A stretch of 64,000 bases of DNA from contig NZ_CP107942.1 in the NCBI RefSeq assembly GCF_036053395.1, positions 3,872,501 through 3,936,500 of the forward strand. Reading direction: 5' to 3'. Below the pieces are notes generated by a model. The model made no database searches. It was not told the DNA's origin and saw only the letters and a program-made list of their open reading frames with translations. This document shows positions 16,305 to 24,121 of the stretch, piece after piece. Origin of the DNA: Actinoplanes sp. NBC_00393 (GTDB taxonomy: Bacteria; Actinomycetota; Actinomycetes; Mycobacteriales; Micromonosporaceae). How positions within the stretch are numbered: position 1 is the stretch's first letter; each line of letters starts with the position of its first letter. Made by a program: the position numbers and the translations under genes.

Positions 16305-16935
16305 CCGTGCCCGCCTCGCGCGGACGCGGCACCACCACGGTGACCAGCGGCGGCAGACCCAGCGCCGCCGCGGCCTGCTGAGCGAAGCCCAGCCGGACCT
16401 CGCCCAGCGGCGCCTCGTCGGGCAGCGCCAGCGCGATCCGGGTGTGGCCGCGCTCGGCGAGGAACCCGATCTGCAGGGCGGCGTGCGCGGCCAGCCCGTC
16501 GCGCCAGCCGCCGCCGCGGTCCTCCAGCTCGTGCCCGGTCAGGTACGGCTCGCCGAACCGCAGCACGGCCCGTGGGTTGATCGCGTCCAGGACCTGCGCG
16601 GTCGCCGCGGCGTCGGTGGGCCCGTGGCGCACCACCAGCACGTGGTTGTGCGCGGCGAGCTCCTGGTCCAGGCCGTGCAGGAAGCTGCGCGAGTAGTTGC
16701 CCTCCAGGCCGCTGCCGATCTGCAGCACCACGATGCGCGACGTGCCCTCACGCAGCGCCTTGGCGATGCCGTGCGGCTTGTAGCCCAGCTCGCGCACCAC
16801 CTGCAGCACCCGCTGCCGGGTGGCCTCGGAGATCGTCTGGTTAGGGGTCTCGTTGAGCACGAAGCTGACGGTGGCCCGGGACACGCCGCTGGCCGCCGCC
16901 ACGTCCTTCAGCGTCGCGCGCCCGGTCCCTGCCAT
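16177..16935 (-). CDS. LacI-family regulator, 3' truncated and fused out of frame to folD remnant
   Basis: The ATG at 16935 gives 252 residues. Residues 1-60 are a normal LacI HTH with hinge ('[22 protein letters not shown]', '[12 protein letters not shown]'). The effector domain proceeds as far as about residue 208 ('[16 protein letters not shown]'), where similarity stops. The last 44 residues are folD sequence in the wrong frame, rich in Arg and His. Family members are about 330-345 residues, so the C-terminal subdomain needed for ligand sensing and dimerisation is missing. DNA binding might persist without induction. It lies 19 nt after the ABC-2 permease stop. Its original target is unknown. 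Confidence 0.8.
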   Translation of the reverse strand: MAGTGRATLKDVAAASGVSRATVSFVLNETPNQTISEATRQRVLQVVRELGYKPHGIAKALREGTSRIVVLQIGSGLEGNYSRSFLHGLDQELAAHNHVLVVRHGPTDAAATAQVLDAINPRAVLRFGEPYLTGHELEDRGGGWRDGLAAHAALQIGFLAERGHTRIALALPDEAPLGEVRLGFAQQAAAALGLPPLVTVVVPRPREAGTAAQRRHPGGRHRCTRADRRRARETRRHRDRRGHPPHPGRARR

Positions 16936-16954
16936 GCCGCGACCTTACCGACCG

Positions 16955-17647
16955 TCAGCCGTCGCGGCGATGCAGGACCATCGCGCCGAGGCCTAGCGTG
17001 CCGGCGGCCCACGCCGCCACCACGCCCAGTGCCGCCCACGGTCCGAGTGGCAGGGCGTCGCCGGTCGTGGCGGTCAGGGCCTGCACCGCGGTTGCCGGGG
17101 TCAGCCGGTACAGCACCCGCTGCCAGTCCGGGTCGGGCAGCATCTGCAGCAGGATCGGCATCAGGTACAGCAGCCCGAGGACGATCCCGACCGCCACCGC
17201 GGCGTCGCGTACCACCGCGGCCACGCCCAGGCCGAGCAGACCGATCAGGATCAGGTAGAGCACCGCGCTGCCGGCGGCGCGCAGCAGCGGACCGTCCGGT
17301 GGCAGGGTGAGCACTGCGGCGCCGACGCCGAGCAGCGCCACCGGCGCCACCCCGGCGACGACCAGGGTGGCCTTGGCGGCGAGCACGTGCAGCCGGCGGG
17401 GCACGGCCAGCAGCGTGGTGCGGATCAGGCCGGTGCGGTACTCGCCGGCAAGCAGGTACACGCCCGCAGCGGCCGCGGCGGCCTGACCGAGGCGGACGCC
17501 GAGCAGCCGCACCTGCACGGCGTCGACCGCCCGGTCGCCGAGCGCCGCGCCGGCGGCGGTGAGCAGCCCGGCCAGTGCCAGCGGCACCAGCAGGCCGGCC
17601 GGGCCGGTGCGCAGCTTCGCCCACTCGGCGCGCAGCGCGGCCCTCAC
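16955..17647 (-). CDS. ABC-2 type exporter permease subunit
   Basis: The GTG at 17647 overlaps the previous stop (GTGA). The 230-residue protein has about six membrane helices and a typical start 'LRAEWAKLRTGPAGLL'. It is the last gene of a three-gene exporter operon with the ATPase and the larger permease. It shares with its neighbour the 'EYRTGLIRTTLLAVPRR' cytoplasmic segment characteristic of ABC-2 permeases. The substrate is not evident. Systems of this shape beside a two-component system often export antimicrobials or lipids; that role is inference. Confidence 0.85.
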   Translation of the reverse strand: MRAALRAEWAKLRTGPAGLLVPLALAGLLTAAGAALGDRAVDAVQVRLLGVRLGQAAAAAAGVYLLAGEYRTGLIRTTLLAVPRRLHVLAAKATLVVAGVAPVALLGVGAAVLTLPPDGPLLRAAGSAVLYLILIGLLGLGVAAVVRDAAVAVGIVLGLLYLMPILLQMLPDPDWQRVLYRLTPATAVQALTATTGDALPLGPWAALGVVAAWAAGTLGLGAMVLHRRDG

Positions 17648-19140
17648 GCGACGCTCCTGCGCAGCCGCCAGGTCGCCGCGGCCACGGCGGTCAGCGCGTA
17701 CAGCGCCAGCACGGCCAGCCCGGCCCACGGTGCGAGCGGGAAGTAGCCGTCGAACACGGTCTGCGGCGTGGACAGCTGCGGGTAGGCGGGGATGCTCTGC
17801 TGGATCGCGAAGGCGGCGCCCGGGGTCAGCCGCAGCAGCCACGCGCCGGCCTCGGTCGGCAGCACCGAGGTCACCGCCAGGATCGGCGGCGCGATCAGCA
17901 GGGCGGTCACCGCCACCACCGCGGGCACGGCCCGCCTGAGCAGAGAGCCCATGCCGTACGCGAGGACGCCCGCCAACGCCAGCAGCAGCGCCGTGCCGAC
18001 CGCGACCCGGACCGTGGTCAGCACCGGCGTCGGCAGCATCACCACCCCGTTGGCCGCCATCAGCCGCAGCGTCACCGGCATCGCCACCGCGACCGCCACC
18101 AGCCCTGCGACCAGCGACGCCGCCGCGACCACCCCGGCTTTGGCGACCGACACCCGCACCGGGTGCGGCATGGCGACCAGCGTGGACGCGATCATCCGGT
18201 GCCGGAACTCGGCGGCGCCCCACAGCGCGGCCACCACGATCAGCGGCAGCAGCCCGGCGAACACCCCGGTCAGGACGCGTTCCACGGCCAGGCCTTCGCT
18301 CTGGTTCTGCGGGGCGATGTCGCCGGAGCCGGCCACGGTGATCACGCCGCCGGTCTCGGTGTGCCCGGGCGGGTGGCCCTTCTCCCAGTCGGTGCGGTAG
18401 CCGGTGTAGCCGACCAGCGTGTCGGTCCACCCGCCGCCCGGGCTGACCTGCGAGAACTCGGCGGTGGTCTGGGTGAACCGGACGGCGACGACGTGACCGC
18501 CCTCGGGCTTCTCGTCGACGGTGAGCCCGCCCGGCGAGGTGACGAACAGGCCGATCTGCACGGTGTCGGGCAGGCCTTTCAGGCGTACCGTGTCGATCTT
18601 CTGCCAGGCGGCGCCGTCGGCGGAGGCCCAGGCGGTGATCTGCTCGCCGGCGCGGGTCAGCCGCAGCCAGGCCTCCTTGGCCGTGGCGAAGCCCGGCGCC
18701 GCCTGGTCCTCGGTGAACCCGGACTGCATGCGCACGCCCCGCGCGCCGGTGAGCAGCACCGCCGCGTAGTCGGCGCCCTGCTCCGTCCCGTCCTTGATCA
18801 TCAGCCCGGCCTTCGACCAGGCCAGGGTCCCGGAGACGATCCGGTCGTGGTTCGGCGGCGGGTAGGTGATCGTGCTGTCGATGCCGCCGACCTTCGCGGT
18901 GATCTCGCCGTCACCGCTCAGGGACCGGTGGGTGAAGGCGAACCTGTCCTGCACGGCCACCCCGTCGGCGTTGGCCGGCGGGGTCGGGCAGGTGATCTCC
19001 TGATCGCCGTTCATGCAGGACATCCGCGAGCCGGTCGCGAACAGCACGCCCAGCGCCACCACGATCAGCGCCGACGCGGCCAGACCGGCGGGCCAGCCGC
19101 GCACCGTCCGGAACTTGATCCATTCCGCGCGCCAGATCAT
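17644..19140 (-). CDS. ABC-2 type permease with a large extracellular DUF1349-like domain
   Basis: A 498-residue protein. After the first membrane helix ('LAASALIVVALGVLFATGS', about 18-38) comes an extracytoplasmic insert at about 45-270 with the look of a concanavalin-like/DUF1349 beta-sandwich ('RFAFTHRSLSGDGEITAKV', 'AGLMIKDG', 'VRMQSGFTEDQAAP', 'VQIGLFVTSPGG'). Five or so helices follow from about residue 285, with 'EFRHRMIASTLVAMPHPVR' as the ABC-2 cytoplasmic segment. The insert is unusual for a permease and might bind a glycan or the exported molecule. ATGA and GTGA overlaps tie it to the ATPase before and the short permease after. Confidence 0.82.
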   Translation of the reverse strand: MIWRAEWIKFRTVRGWPAGLAASALIVVALGVLFATGSRMSCMNGDQEITCPTPPANADGVAVQDRFAFTHRSLSGDGEITAKVGGIDSTITYPPPNHDRIVSGTLAWSKAGLMIKDGTEQGADYAAVLLTGARGVRMQSGFTEDQAAPGFATAKEAWLRLTRAGEQITAWASADGAAWQKIDTVRLKGLPDTVQIGLFVTSPGGLTVDEKPEGGHVVAVRFTQTTAEFSQVSPGGGWTDTLVGYTGYRTDWEKGHPPGHTETGGVITVAGSGDIAPQNQSEGLAVERVLTGVFAGLLPLIVVAALWGAAEFRHRMIASTLVAMPHPVRVSVAKAGVVAAASLVAGLVAVAVAMPVTLRLMAANGVVMLPTPVLTTVRVAVGTALLLALAGVLAYGMGSLLRRAVPAVVAVTALLIAPPILAVTSVLPTEAGAWLLRLTPGAAFAIQQSIPAYPQLSTPQTVFDGYFPLAPWAGLAVLALYALTAVAAATWRLRRSVA

Positions 19141-19853
19141 CGGATGCCTCCCACCCCGGCGGTCAGCTGCAGATACGCCGACTCCAGCGACGCGTACTCG
19201 CCGACCAGTTCGTCCACATCGGCGGCGGCCAGCACCCGGCCGTGCCCCGCCACCACCACGTGCCCGGCGATGTCCTGCAGTTCGCTCATCAGATGGCTGG
19301 ACACCAGCACGGAGCGGCCCTCGGCGGCCAGCTCGCGCAGCAGGTCGCGCATCCACACGATCCCGGCCGGGTCGAGCCCGTTGAACGGCTCGTCGAGCAG
19401 CAGCACCGGCGGGTCGCCGAGCAGCGCGGCGGCCATGCCGAGCCGCTGGCGCATCCCCAGCGAGTAGCCGCCGGCCGCACGCCGCCCGGCGTCGGCCAGC
19501 CCGGTTAGCGCCAGCACCTCGTCCACCCGGCGGGCCGGCAGGTCCTGCGAGGCGGCCAGCCAGCTCAGGTGGTTGCGGCCGGTCCGGGCCGGGTGCAGGG
19601 CGTGCGGGTCGAGCAGCGCCCCGGCCTGCCGCATCGGCCGCACCAGTTCGGCGTAGCGGCGCCCGCCGATGGTGGCGGTCCCGGCGTCCGGCCGGTCCAG
19701 GCCGACGATCATCCGCAGCGTGGTGGACTTGCCGGCGCCGTTGGGCCCGACGAAACCGGTGACGTGGCCCGGCCGCACGACAAAGGTCATGCCGTCCAGG
19801 GCGAGCGCCGGGCCGAACCGTTTGCGCAGTCCGTTGACTTCGATGGTTGTCAT
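19137..19853 (-). CDS. ABC exporter ATP-binding subunit
   Basis: A 238-residue ATPase. Walker A 'GPNGAGKSTT' at about 36-45, signature 'YSLGMRQRLGMAAALL' near 130, Walker B 'PVLLLDEPFNGLDPAG' near 150, and the switch His in 'VLVSSHLMSEL'. It energises the two ABC-2 permeases that follow with four-base overlaps. Only 87 bp separates its start from the divergently transcribed sensor kinase, which suggests that the two-component system controls the exporter. Confidence 0.93.
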   Translation of the reverse strand: MTTIEVNGLRKRFGPALALDGMTFVVRPGHVTGFVGPNGAGKSTTLRMIVGLDRPDAGTATIGGRRYAELVRPMRQAGALLDPHALHPARTGRNHLSWLAASQDLPARRVDEVLALTGLADAGRRAAGGYSLGMRQRLGMAAALLGDPPVLLLDEPFNGLDPAGIVWMRDLLRELAAEGRSVLVSSHLMSELQDIAGHVVVAGHGRVLAAADVDELVGEYASLESAYLQLTAGVGGIR

Positions 19854-19940
19854 GCCGGCAAGTTCTACGGATCCGGGCCTAACCCGGGCGCGACAGACAC
19901 TGTCATGCCGCTGTTAGCCGCGAGCAGGCATGCTGGGCGG

Positions 19941-20972
19941 ATGGGCGTCCGGCTGCGTTTCACCCTCCTGTACGGCGTGCTGTTCCTGATCTCCGGCGCC
20001 GGCCTGCTCCTGATCATGGGCGTGTTCAGTTTCAGCAAGACCCAGTCCGTTCCGGTCGGGACGGCCACGTCGGCGACCGAGCAGATCGCCCGGCTGCAGC
20101 AGCAACTCGACGACGCGGCCGCCGTACAGGCCCGGCAGCTGCTCGCCGGGGCGCTGGTGGCGATGGCCGTGATGCTGGTGGTGTCGCTGGTGCTGGGCCG
20201 GGCCGCGGCCGGCCGGGTGCTGCGGCCGCTGCGCACGATCACCGCCGCCACCCGGCGTATCACCGCCGACAACCTGCACTCGCGGCTGGCCGTCGCCGGG
20301 CCCGCCGACGAGGTGAAGGCGCTCGCCGACACCATCGACGACCTGCTCGGCCGCCTCGACGAGGCGTTCCAGGCGCAGCGGCGCTTCGTCGCGGACGCCT
20401 CGCACGAGCTGCGGACCCCGCTGGCGACGATGCGCGCCGCCGTCGACGTGGCCGAGGCCAAACCCGCCCCGCCGGCCGAGGTCGGCAGGCTCGCCGGCCG
20501 CCTGCGCACCGAACTCGACCAGCTCGAACGCCTCCTCGAGGGCCTGCTCGTACTGGCCCGCGCGCAGCACGGCGCCCTCGACGACCGGACCCCGGTGGCG
20601 GTGCGCTCGCTGATCCCGGCCGGTGTGCCGGTCGAGGGCGGCGATTTCGTCACCGTCGGCAACCCGGTGCTGCTCGGGCGGATGGTGTCCAACGTCGTCG
20701 ACAACGCGGTCCGGCACAACGAGCCGGGCGGCTGGATGCGGGTCACCCTGGAGCCCGGCACGATCGTCGTCGAGAACGACGGCCCGGTCCTGGATCCCGG
20801 GCAGGTCGCCACCCTCGGGCGTCCGTTCCGCCGGCTCGGCGCCGACCGCACCGGCTCGGGCACCGGGCTGGGCCTGGCGATCGCCTCCGCGGTGGCGTCG
20901 GCGCACGGCGGGTCGCTGAGCTTGCAGGCCCGTCCCGAGGGCGGGCTGCGGGTGGAGATCCGGCTGCCGTGA
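19941..20972 (+). CDS. Two-component sensor histidine kinase (HAMP-HisKA-HATPase)
   Basis: A 343-residue protein. It has an N-terminal membrane helix (about 10-32), a short extracytoplasmic loop of about 40 residues with a Gln-rich coil ('EQIARLQQQLDDAAAVQARQ'), a second helix (about 72-92) and a HAMP domain. The H-box 'FVADASHELRTPLATMRA' is at about residue 155. The HATPase domain has the N-box 'NVVDNAVRH' and G-box 'GSGTGLGLAI'. The small sensor loop resembles intramembrane-sensing envelope-stress kinases. It overlaps its response regulator (GTGA) and is divergent from the ABC exporter. Confidence 0.92.
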   Translation: MGVRLRFTLLYGVLFLISGAGLLLIMGVFSFSKTQSVPVGTATSATEQIARLQQQLDDAAAVQARQLLAGALVAMAVMLVVSLVLGRAAAGRVLRPLRTITAATRRITADNLHSRLAVAGPADEVKALADTIDDLLGRLDEAFQAQRRFVADASHELRTPLATMRAAVDVAEAKPAPPAEVGRLAGRLRTELDQLERLLEGLLVLARAQHGALDDRTPVAVRSLIPAGVPVEGGDFVTVGNPVLLGRMVSNVVDNAVRHNEPGGWMRVTLEPGTIVVENDGPVLDPGQVATLGRPFRRLGADRTGSGTGLGLAIASAVASAHGGSLSLQARPEGGLRVEIRLP

Positions 20973-21625
20973 GAGTGCTCGTGGTGGAGGACGCGGCCGC
21001 GCTCGCCGACGTGGTCGCCGAGGGCCTGCGCGATCAGGGCATGGCCGTGGACGTCGCCCTCGACGGGCTGGCCGCGGCGGGGAAACTCGACGTGAACAGC
21101 TACGACGTGGTCGTGCTCGACCGGGACCTGCCCGGTCTGAGCGGCGACGCCCTCTGCGAGATGATCACCGGCCGGGCGCAACGGCCCATGGTGCTGATGC
21201 TGACCGCGGCCGGCTCCGCCGACGACCGGGTCCGCGGCCTCACCCTCGGCGCCGACGACTACCTGGCCAAACCGTTCCATTTCCCGGAGCTGATCCTGCG
21301 GGTGCGCTCGCTGGCCCGCCGGCGGCCGGGTGCCCAGCCCCGCACGCTCACCTGCGGCGCCCTGGAGCTGGATCCGATCCGGCGCACCGCTGCCCGCTCC
21401 GGCACTCCGCTGAGCCTGTCGGTCAAGGAGTTCGCCGTGCTGGAGGCACTGATGCGGGCCGCGCCCGGCTACCTGAGCAGCGAGGCCCTGCTCGAGCAGG
21501 TGTGGGACGAGAACGCCGACCCGTTCACCAACACGGTCACCGTGACGGTGGGCCGGCTGCGCCGCAAACTCGGCGACCCGCCGGCGATCGTCACCCTGCC
21601 CGGCGTCGGCTACCGGATCGCCTGA
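20969..21625 (+). CDS. OmpR/PhoB-type response regulator
   Basis: A 218-residue protein. Receiver domain at 1-115: acidic pocket 'VVEDAA', phospho-acceptor Asp in 'VVVLDRDLPG' (about residue 51), Thr in 'MLTAAGS' and Lys in 'YLAKPFHF'. Winged-helix effector domain at about 125-218 ('LSVKEFAVLEALM', 'VTVTVGRLRRKLG', 'VTLPGVGYRI'). It is paired with the preceding kinase, and the probable target is the divergent ABC operon. Its last 16 nt overlap the convergent GGDEF-EAL gene. Confidence 0.93.
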   Translation: MRVLVVEDAAALADVVAEGLRDQGMAVDVALDGLAAAGKLDVNSYDVVVLDRDLPGLSGDALCEMITGRAQRPMVLMLTAAGSADDRVRGLTLGADDYLAKPFHFPELILRVRSLARRRPGAQPRTLTCGALELDPIRRTAARSGTPLSLSVKEFAVLEALMRAAPGYLSSEALLEQVWDENADPFTNTVTVTVGRLRRKLGDPPAIVTLPGVGYRIA

Positions 21626-24063
21626 CCGGTCAGCACCCGCGGGGTGGCATGGGCGGTCAGCCATGCGGTGAACGCCGCGGGCGGCAGCGGCCGCGAGATG
21701 AGATAGCCCTGCACGGCGTGGCAGCCGTGCCGGCGCAGGTAGTCCAGTTCCGGCTGTTCCTCGACGCCTTCGGCGACCACGGTCAGGTCCAGCGCGCGGG
21801 CGAGTTGCAGGGCGGCGTCGGTGACCGCGCGCCGGTTGCGGTCGGTCACGATGTGCCGCACGAAACTCTTGTCGATCTTCACTTCGTGGATCGGCAGGTA
21901 CGCCAGGCGCCCCAGCGACGAGTGCCCGGTGCCGAAGTCGTCGATCGACAGTTTCACGCCGAGCACGTGCAGCGCGTCGAGGGTGCGCTGGGCGTTGGCC
22001 GGGTCGGCCATGAAACCGTTCTCGGTGATCTCCAGGGTCAGGGCGGGCCCGGGCACCCCGTGCCGGCGCAGCGCCTGCTCGACCGTCTCGGCCAGGTCCG
22101 GCTCGGACAGGGTGTTCGGCGACAGGTTGACCGCCACCGACAGGTCGTAGCCGGCGGCCCGCCAGCCGGCGCAGTCGGCGAGCGCGGTGTCCAGCACCTG
22201 GTGGGTCAGCGGCCGGATCAGCCCGCCGCGTTCGGCGAGCGGGATGAACTCGTCCGGCGGCACCGGCTGCCCGTCGTGCTGCCAGCGGGTCAGCGCCTCC
22301 GCACCGAGCACCGCGCCGGTCCGCGGGTCGACCTTGGGCTGGTAGACGACGGTGAGCGCGCCGGCCTCGACCGCCGCGCGCAGCCCGGTCATCAGGGTGA
22401 GCCGGCGTGCGGTGTCCCGGTCGTCCTCGGCCCGGTAGAGGCGGATCCCGCAGCGCGTCTGCTTGGCGGCGTTCATGGCCAGGTCGGCACGGCGCAGCAG
22501 CCGGTTGGCGTCGGCGCCGTGCTGCGGCGCGATACACACCCCGATGCTGACCTGCGCGGCCAGGTCGAGGTCACCGACGCGGATCGGCACTTCGACGGTA
22601 CGGCGTACGTCCTCGGCCCGAGCCAGGATCTCCTGCTCCCCGCCGCCGTCGCGGACCAGCAGGGCGAACTCGTCCCCGCCGATGCGCGACACCGTTCCGT
22701 GCCCGCCGAAGTGGTCCTGCAGCCGGGAGCCGATGCGGCGCAGCAGGTCGTCGCCGATGTCATGGCCCAGGCCGTCGTTGACGTCCTTGAAGCGGTCCAG
22801 GTTCAGCAGCAGCACCCCGGTCACCCCACCGGCGGCGGTGTCGATGGCCTGCTGCAGGTCGGCGAGCAGCAGCTGCCGGTTCGGCAGCCCGGTCAGCGGG
22901 TCGTGCGAGGCGGTGTGCTGCAGGCGTTCTAGCAGCCGCACCTCGGACAGGGCCACCCCGGCGTGCGAGGACATCGTCTGCAGCAGGTGCAGGTGTTCAC
23001 CGGTGAAGTACGGCGTGTCCGGCATGCAGCCGGCGGCCAGCAGCACGCCGGTGGCGTCGCCGAGGCGCAGCGGCACGGCGAGCGAGTCCGGCAGCAGCAC
23101 CGGAGTGCCCGAGCAGGCGGGCTGCCACCACTGCTCGCCGGTCTCGGCCGGTTCCAGCTCGAACCGGTCGCGGCCGTGCAGGCGCATCCGCACCGGCGCG
23201 CCGTCGTCGCCGGGCACCACCAGCGCGGCCTGCTCCGCCCGCACCAGGTCCCGGACCTGGTCCAGCACGGTACGGGTCACCTCGCCGGCGTCGGCCAGCC
23301 CGTCCAGCGAGCGGGTGAACCGGTAGAGGTCCTCCACCTGCTGATGGGTGCGGGTCTGCTGGGCGTACTGACGGAACGCCCGGTGTGCGGCGAAGGCGAG
23401 CACGCCCAGCAGCAGCGCGGCGTACCAGTGTTCGCGGACCAGAAGGGCGGTGACCAGCGCGAGCGTCGTGGTGACCGCGACCAGGGGCAGCTGGAACAGC
23501 TGCTTGACGTCCGCGGTGAGCAGCCGGCGCCACTCCTGGCTGTCGTCGTGCACGGCGATCACCGCGGTGATCGCCACGATCGCCACCAGGTCGGCGGCGA
23601 ACGTGGCCGCGTACGCGCCCGCCCAGCCCAGCGGCCCGTACGGGTCACCGCCGCCGCGGACCAGGTGGAACACCGCACCGGCGACGGTGGTCACGGCCAG
23701 GTACAGCGCCGTGTTGAAGACCAGCTTGCTGCCACGCTGGCCGCGGAACACGAGCAGCCCGGCAAGCGAGCCGGCCAGCCGGACCGGCACCAGCAGCACC
23801 GGATGGATCATGATCAGGGCCAGGATGAGCGGGATCTCGCTCAGGCTCATCGTGTGCGCGCCGCGCCGCACCGGGAACGTGACGGTGAACCGCTCCGCCA
23901 GCGCGAACAGCAGCGCCAGGGTGGCCAGCAGCCACAGGTCGGCGCCGGTCACCGGCGGGCCGAGGACCAGCCACGCCACCTGCCCGAGCACGGCGACCAC
24001 GGCCAGTGCCGCCGCGAGGGCGAGGACACGCACGGTGGGCGAACGATGCCCTGTGCTTGCCAT
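21610..24063 (-). CDS. Membrane c-di-GMP protein with GAF, GGDEF and EAL domains
   Basis: An 817-residue protein with a strong ribosome site (GGGAGGTGACGT) at the ATG at 24063. Residues 1-230 contain about six to eight membrane helices. A GAF-like sensor follows at about 245-390. The GGDEF domain at about 395-555 keeps its motif ('SRIGGDEFALLV'). The EAL domain at about 570-805 has 'GAEALTRWQ', 'ITENGFM', 'IDDFGTGHSSL', 'KIDKSFV' and 'VAEGVEE', so the metal and catalytic residues appear complete. It could be bifunctional or regulated to act as a phosphodiesterase. It is probably a single-gene unit, transcribed towards the two-component system. Confidence 0.92.
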   Translation of the reverse strand: MASTGHRSPTVRVLALAAALAVVAVLGQVAWLVLGPPVTGADLWLLATLALLFALAERFTVTFPVRRGAHTMSLSEIPLILALIMIHPVLLVPVRLAGSLAGLLVFRGQRGSKLVFNTALYLAVTTVAGAVFHLVRGGGDPYGPLGWAGAYAATFAADLVAIVAITAVIAVHDDSQEWRRLLTADVKQLFQLPLVAVTTTLALVTALLVREHWYAALLLGVLAFAAHRAFRQYAQQTRTHQQVEDLYRFTRSLDGLADAGEVTRTVLDQVRDLVRAEQAALVVPGDDGAPVRMRLHGRDRFELEPAETGEQWWQPACSGTPVLLPDSLAVPLRLGDATGVLLAAGCMPDTPYFTGEHLHLLQTMSSHAGVALSEVRLLERLQHTASHDPLTGLPNRQLLLADLQQAIDTAAGGVTGVLLLNLDRFKDVNDGLGHDIGDDLLRRIGSRLQDHFGGHGTVSRIGGDEFALLVRDGGGEQEILARAEDVRRTVEVPIRVGDLDLAAQVSIGVCIAPQHGADANRLLRRADLAMNAAKQTRCGIRLYRAEDDRDTARRLTLMTGLRAAVEAGALTVVYQPKVDPRTGAVLGAEALTRWQHDGQPVPPDEFIPLAERGGLIRPLTHQVLDTALADCAGWRAAGYDLSVAVNLSPNTLSEPDLAETVEQALRRHGVPGPALTLEITENGFMADPANAQRTLDALHVLGVKLSIDDFGTGHSSLGRLAYLPIHEVKIDKSFVRHIVTDRNRRAVTDAALQLARALDLTVVAEGVEEQPELDYLRRHGCHAVQGYLISRPLPPAAFTAWLTAHATPRVLTGQAIR

Positions 24064-24121
24064 ACGTCACCTCCCGGCGGTCACCGTTCCTATCGGCGTG
24101 GCGGCCCAGCGGGTTGAGTGA

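Noticed and set aside
14983..17310. A 775-codon plus-strand frame
   Set aside because: It crosses three real minus-strand genes and has the composition of a shadow frame.
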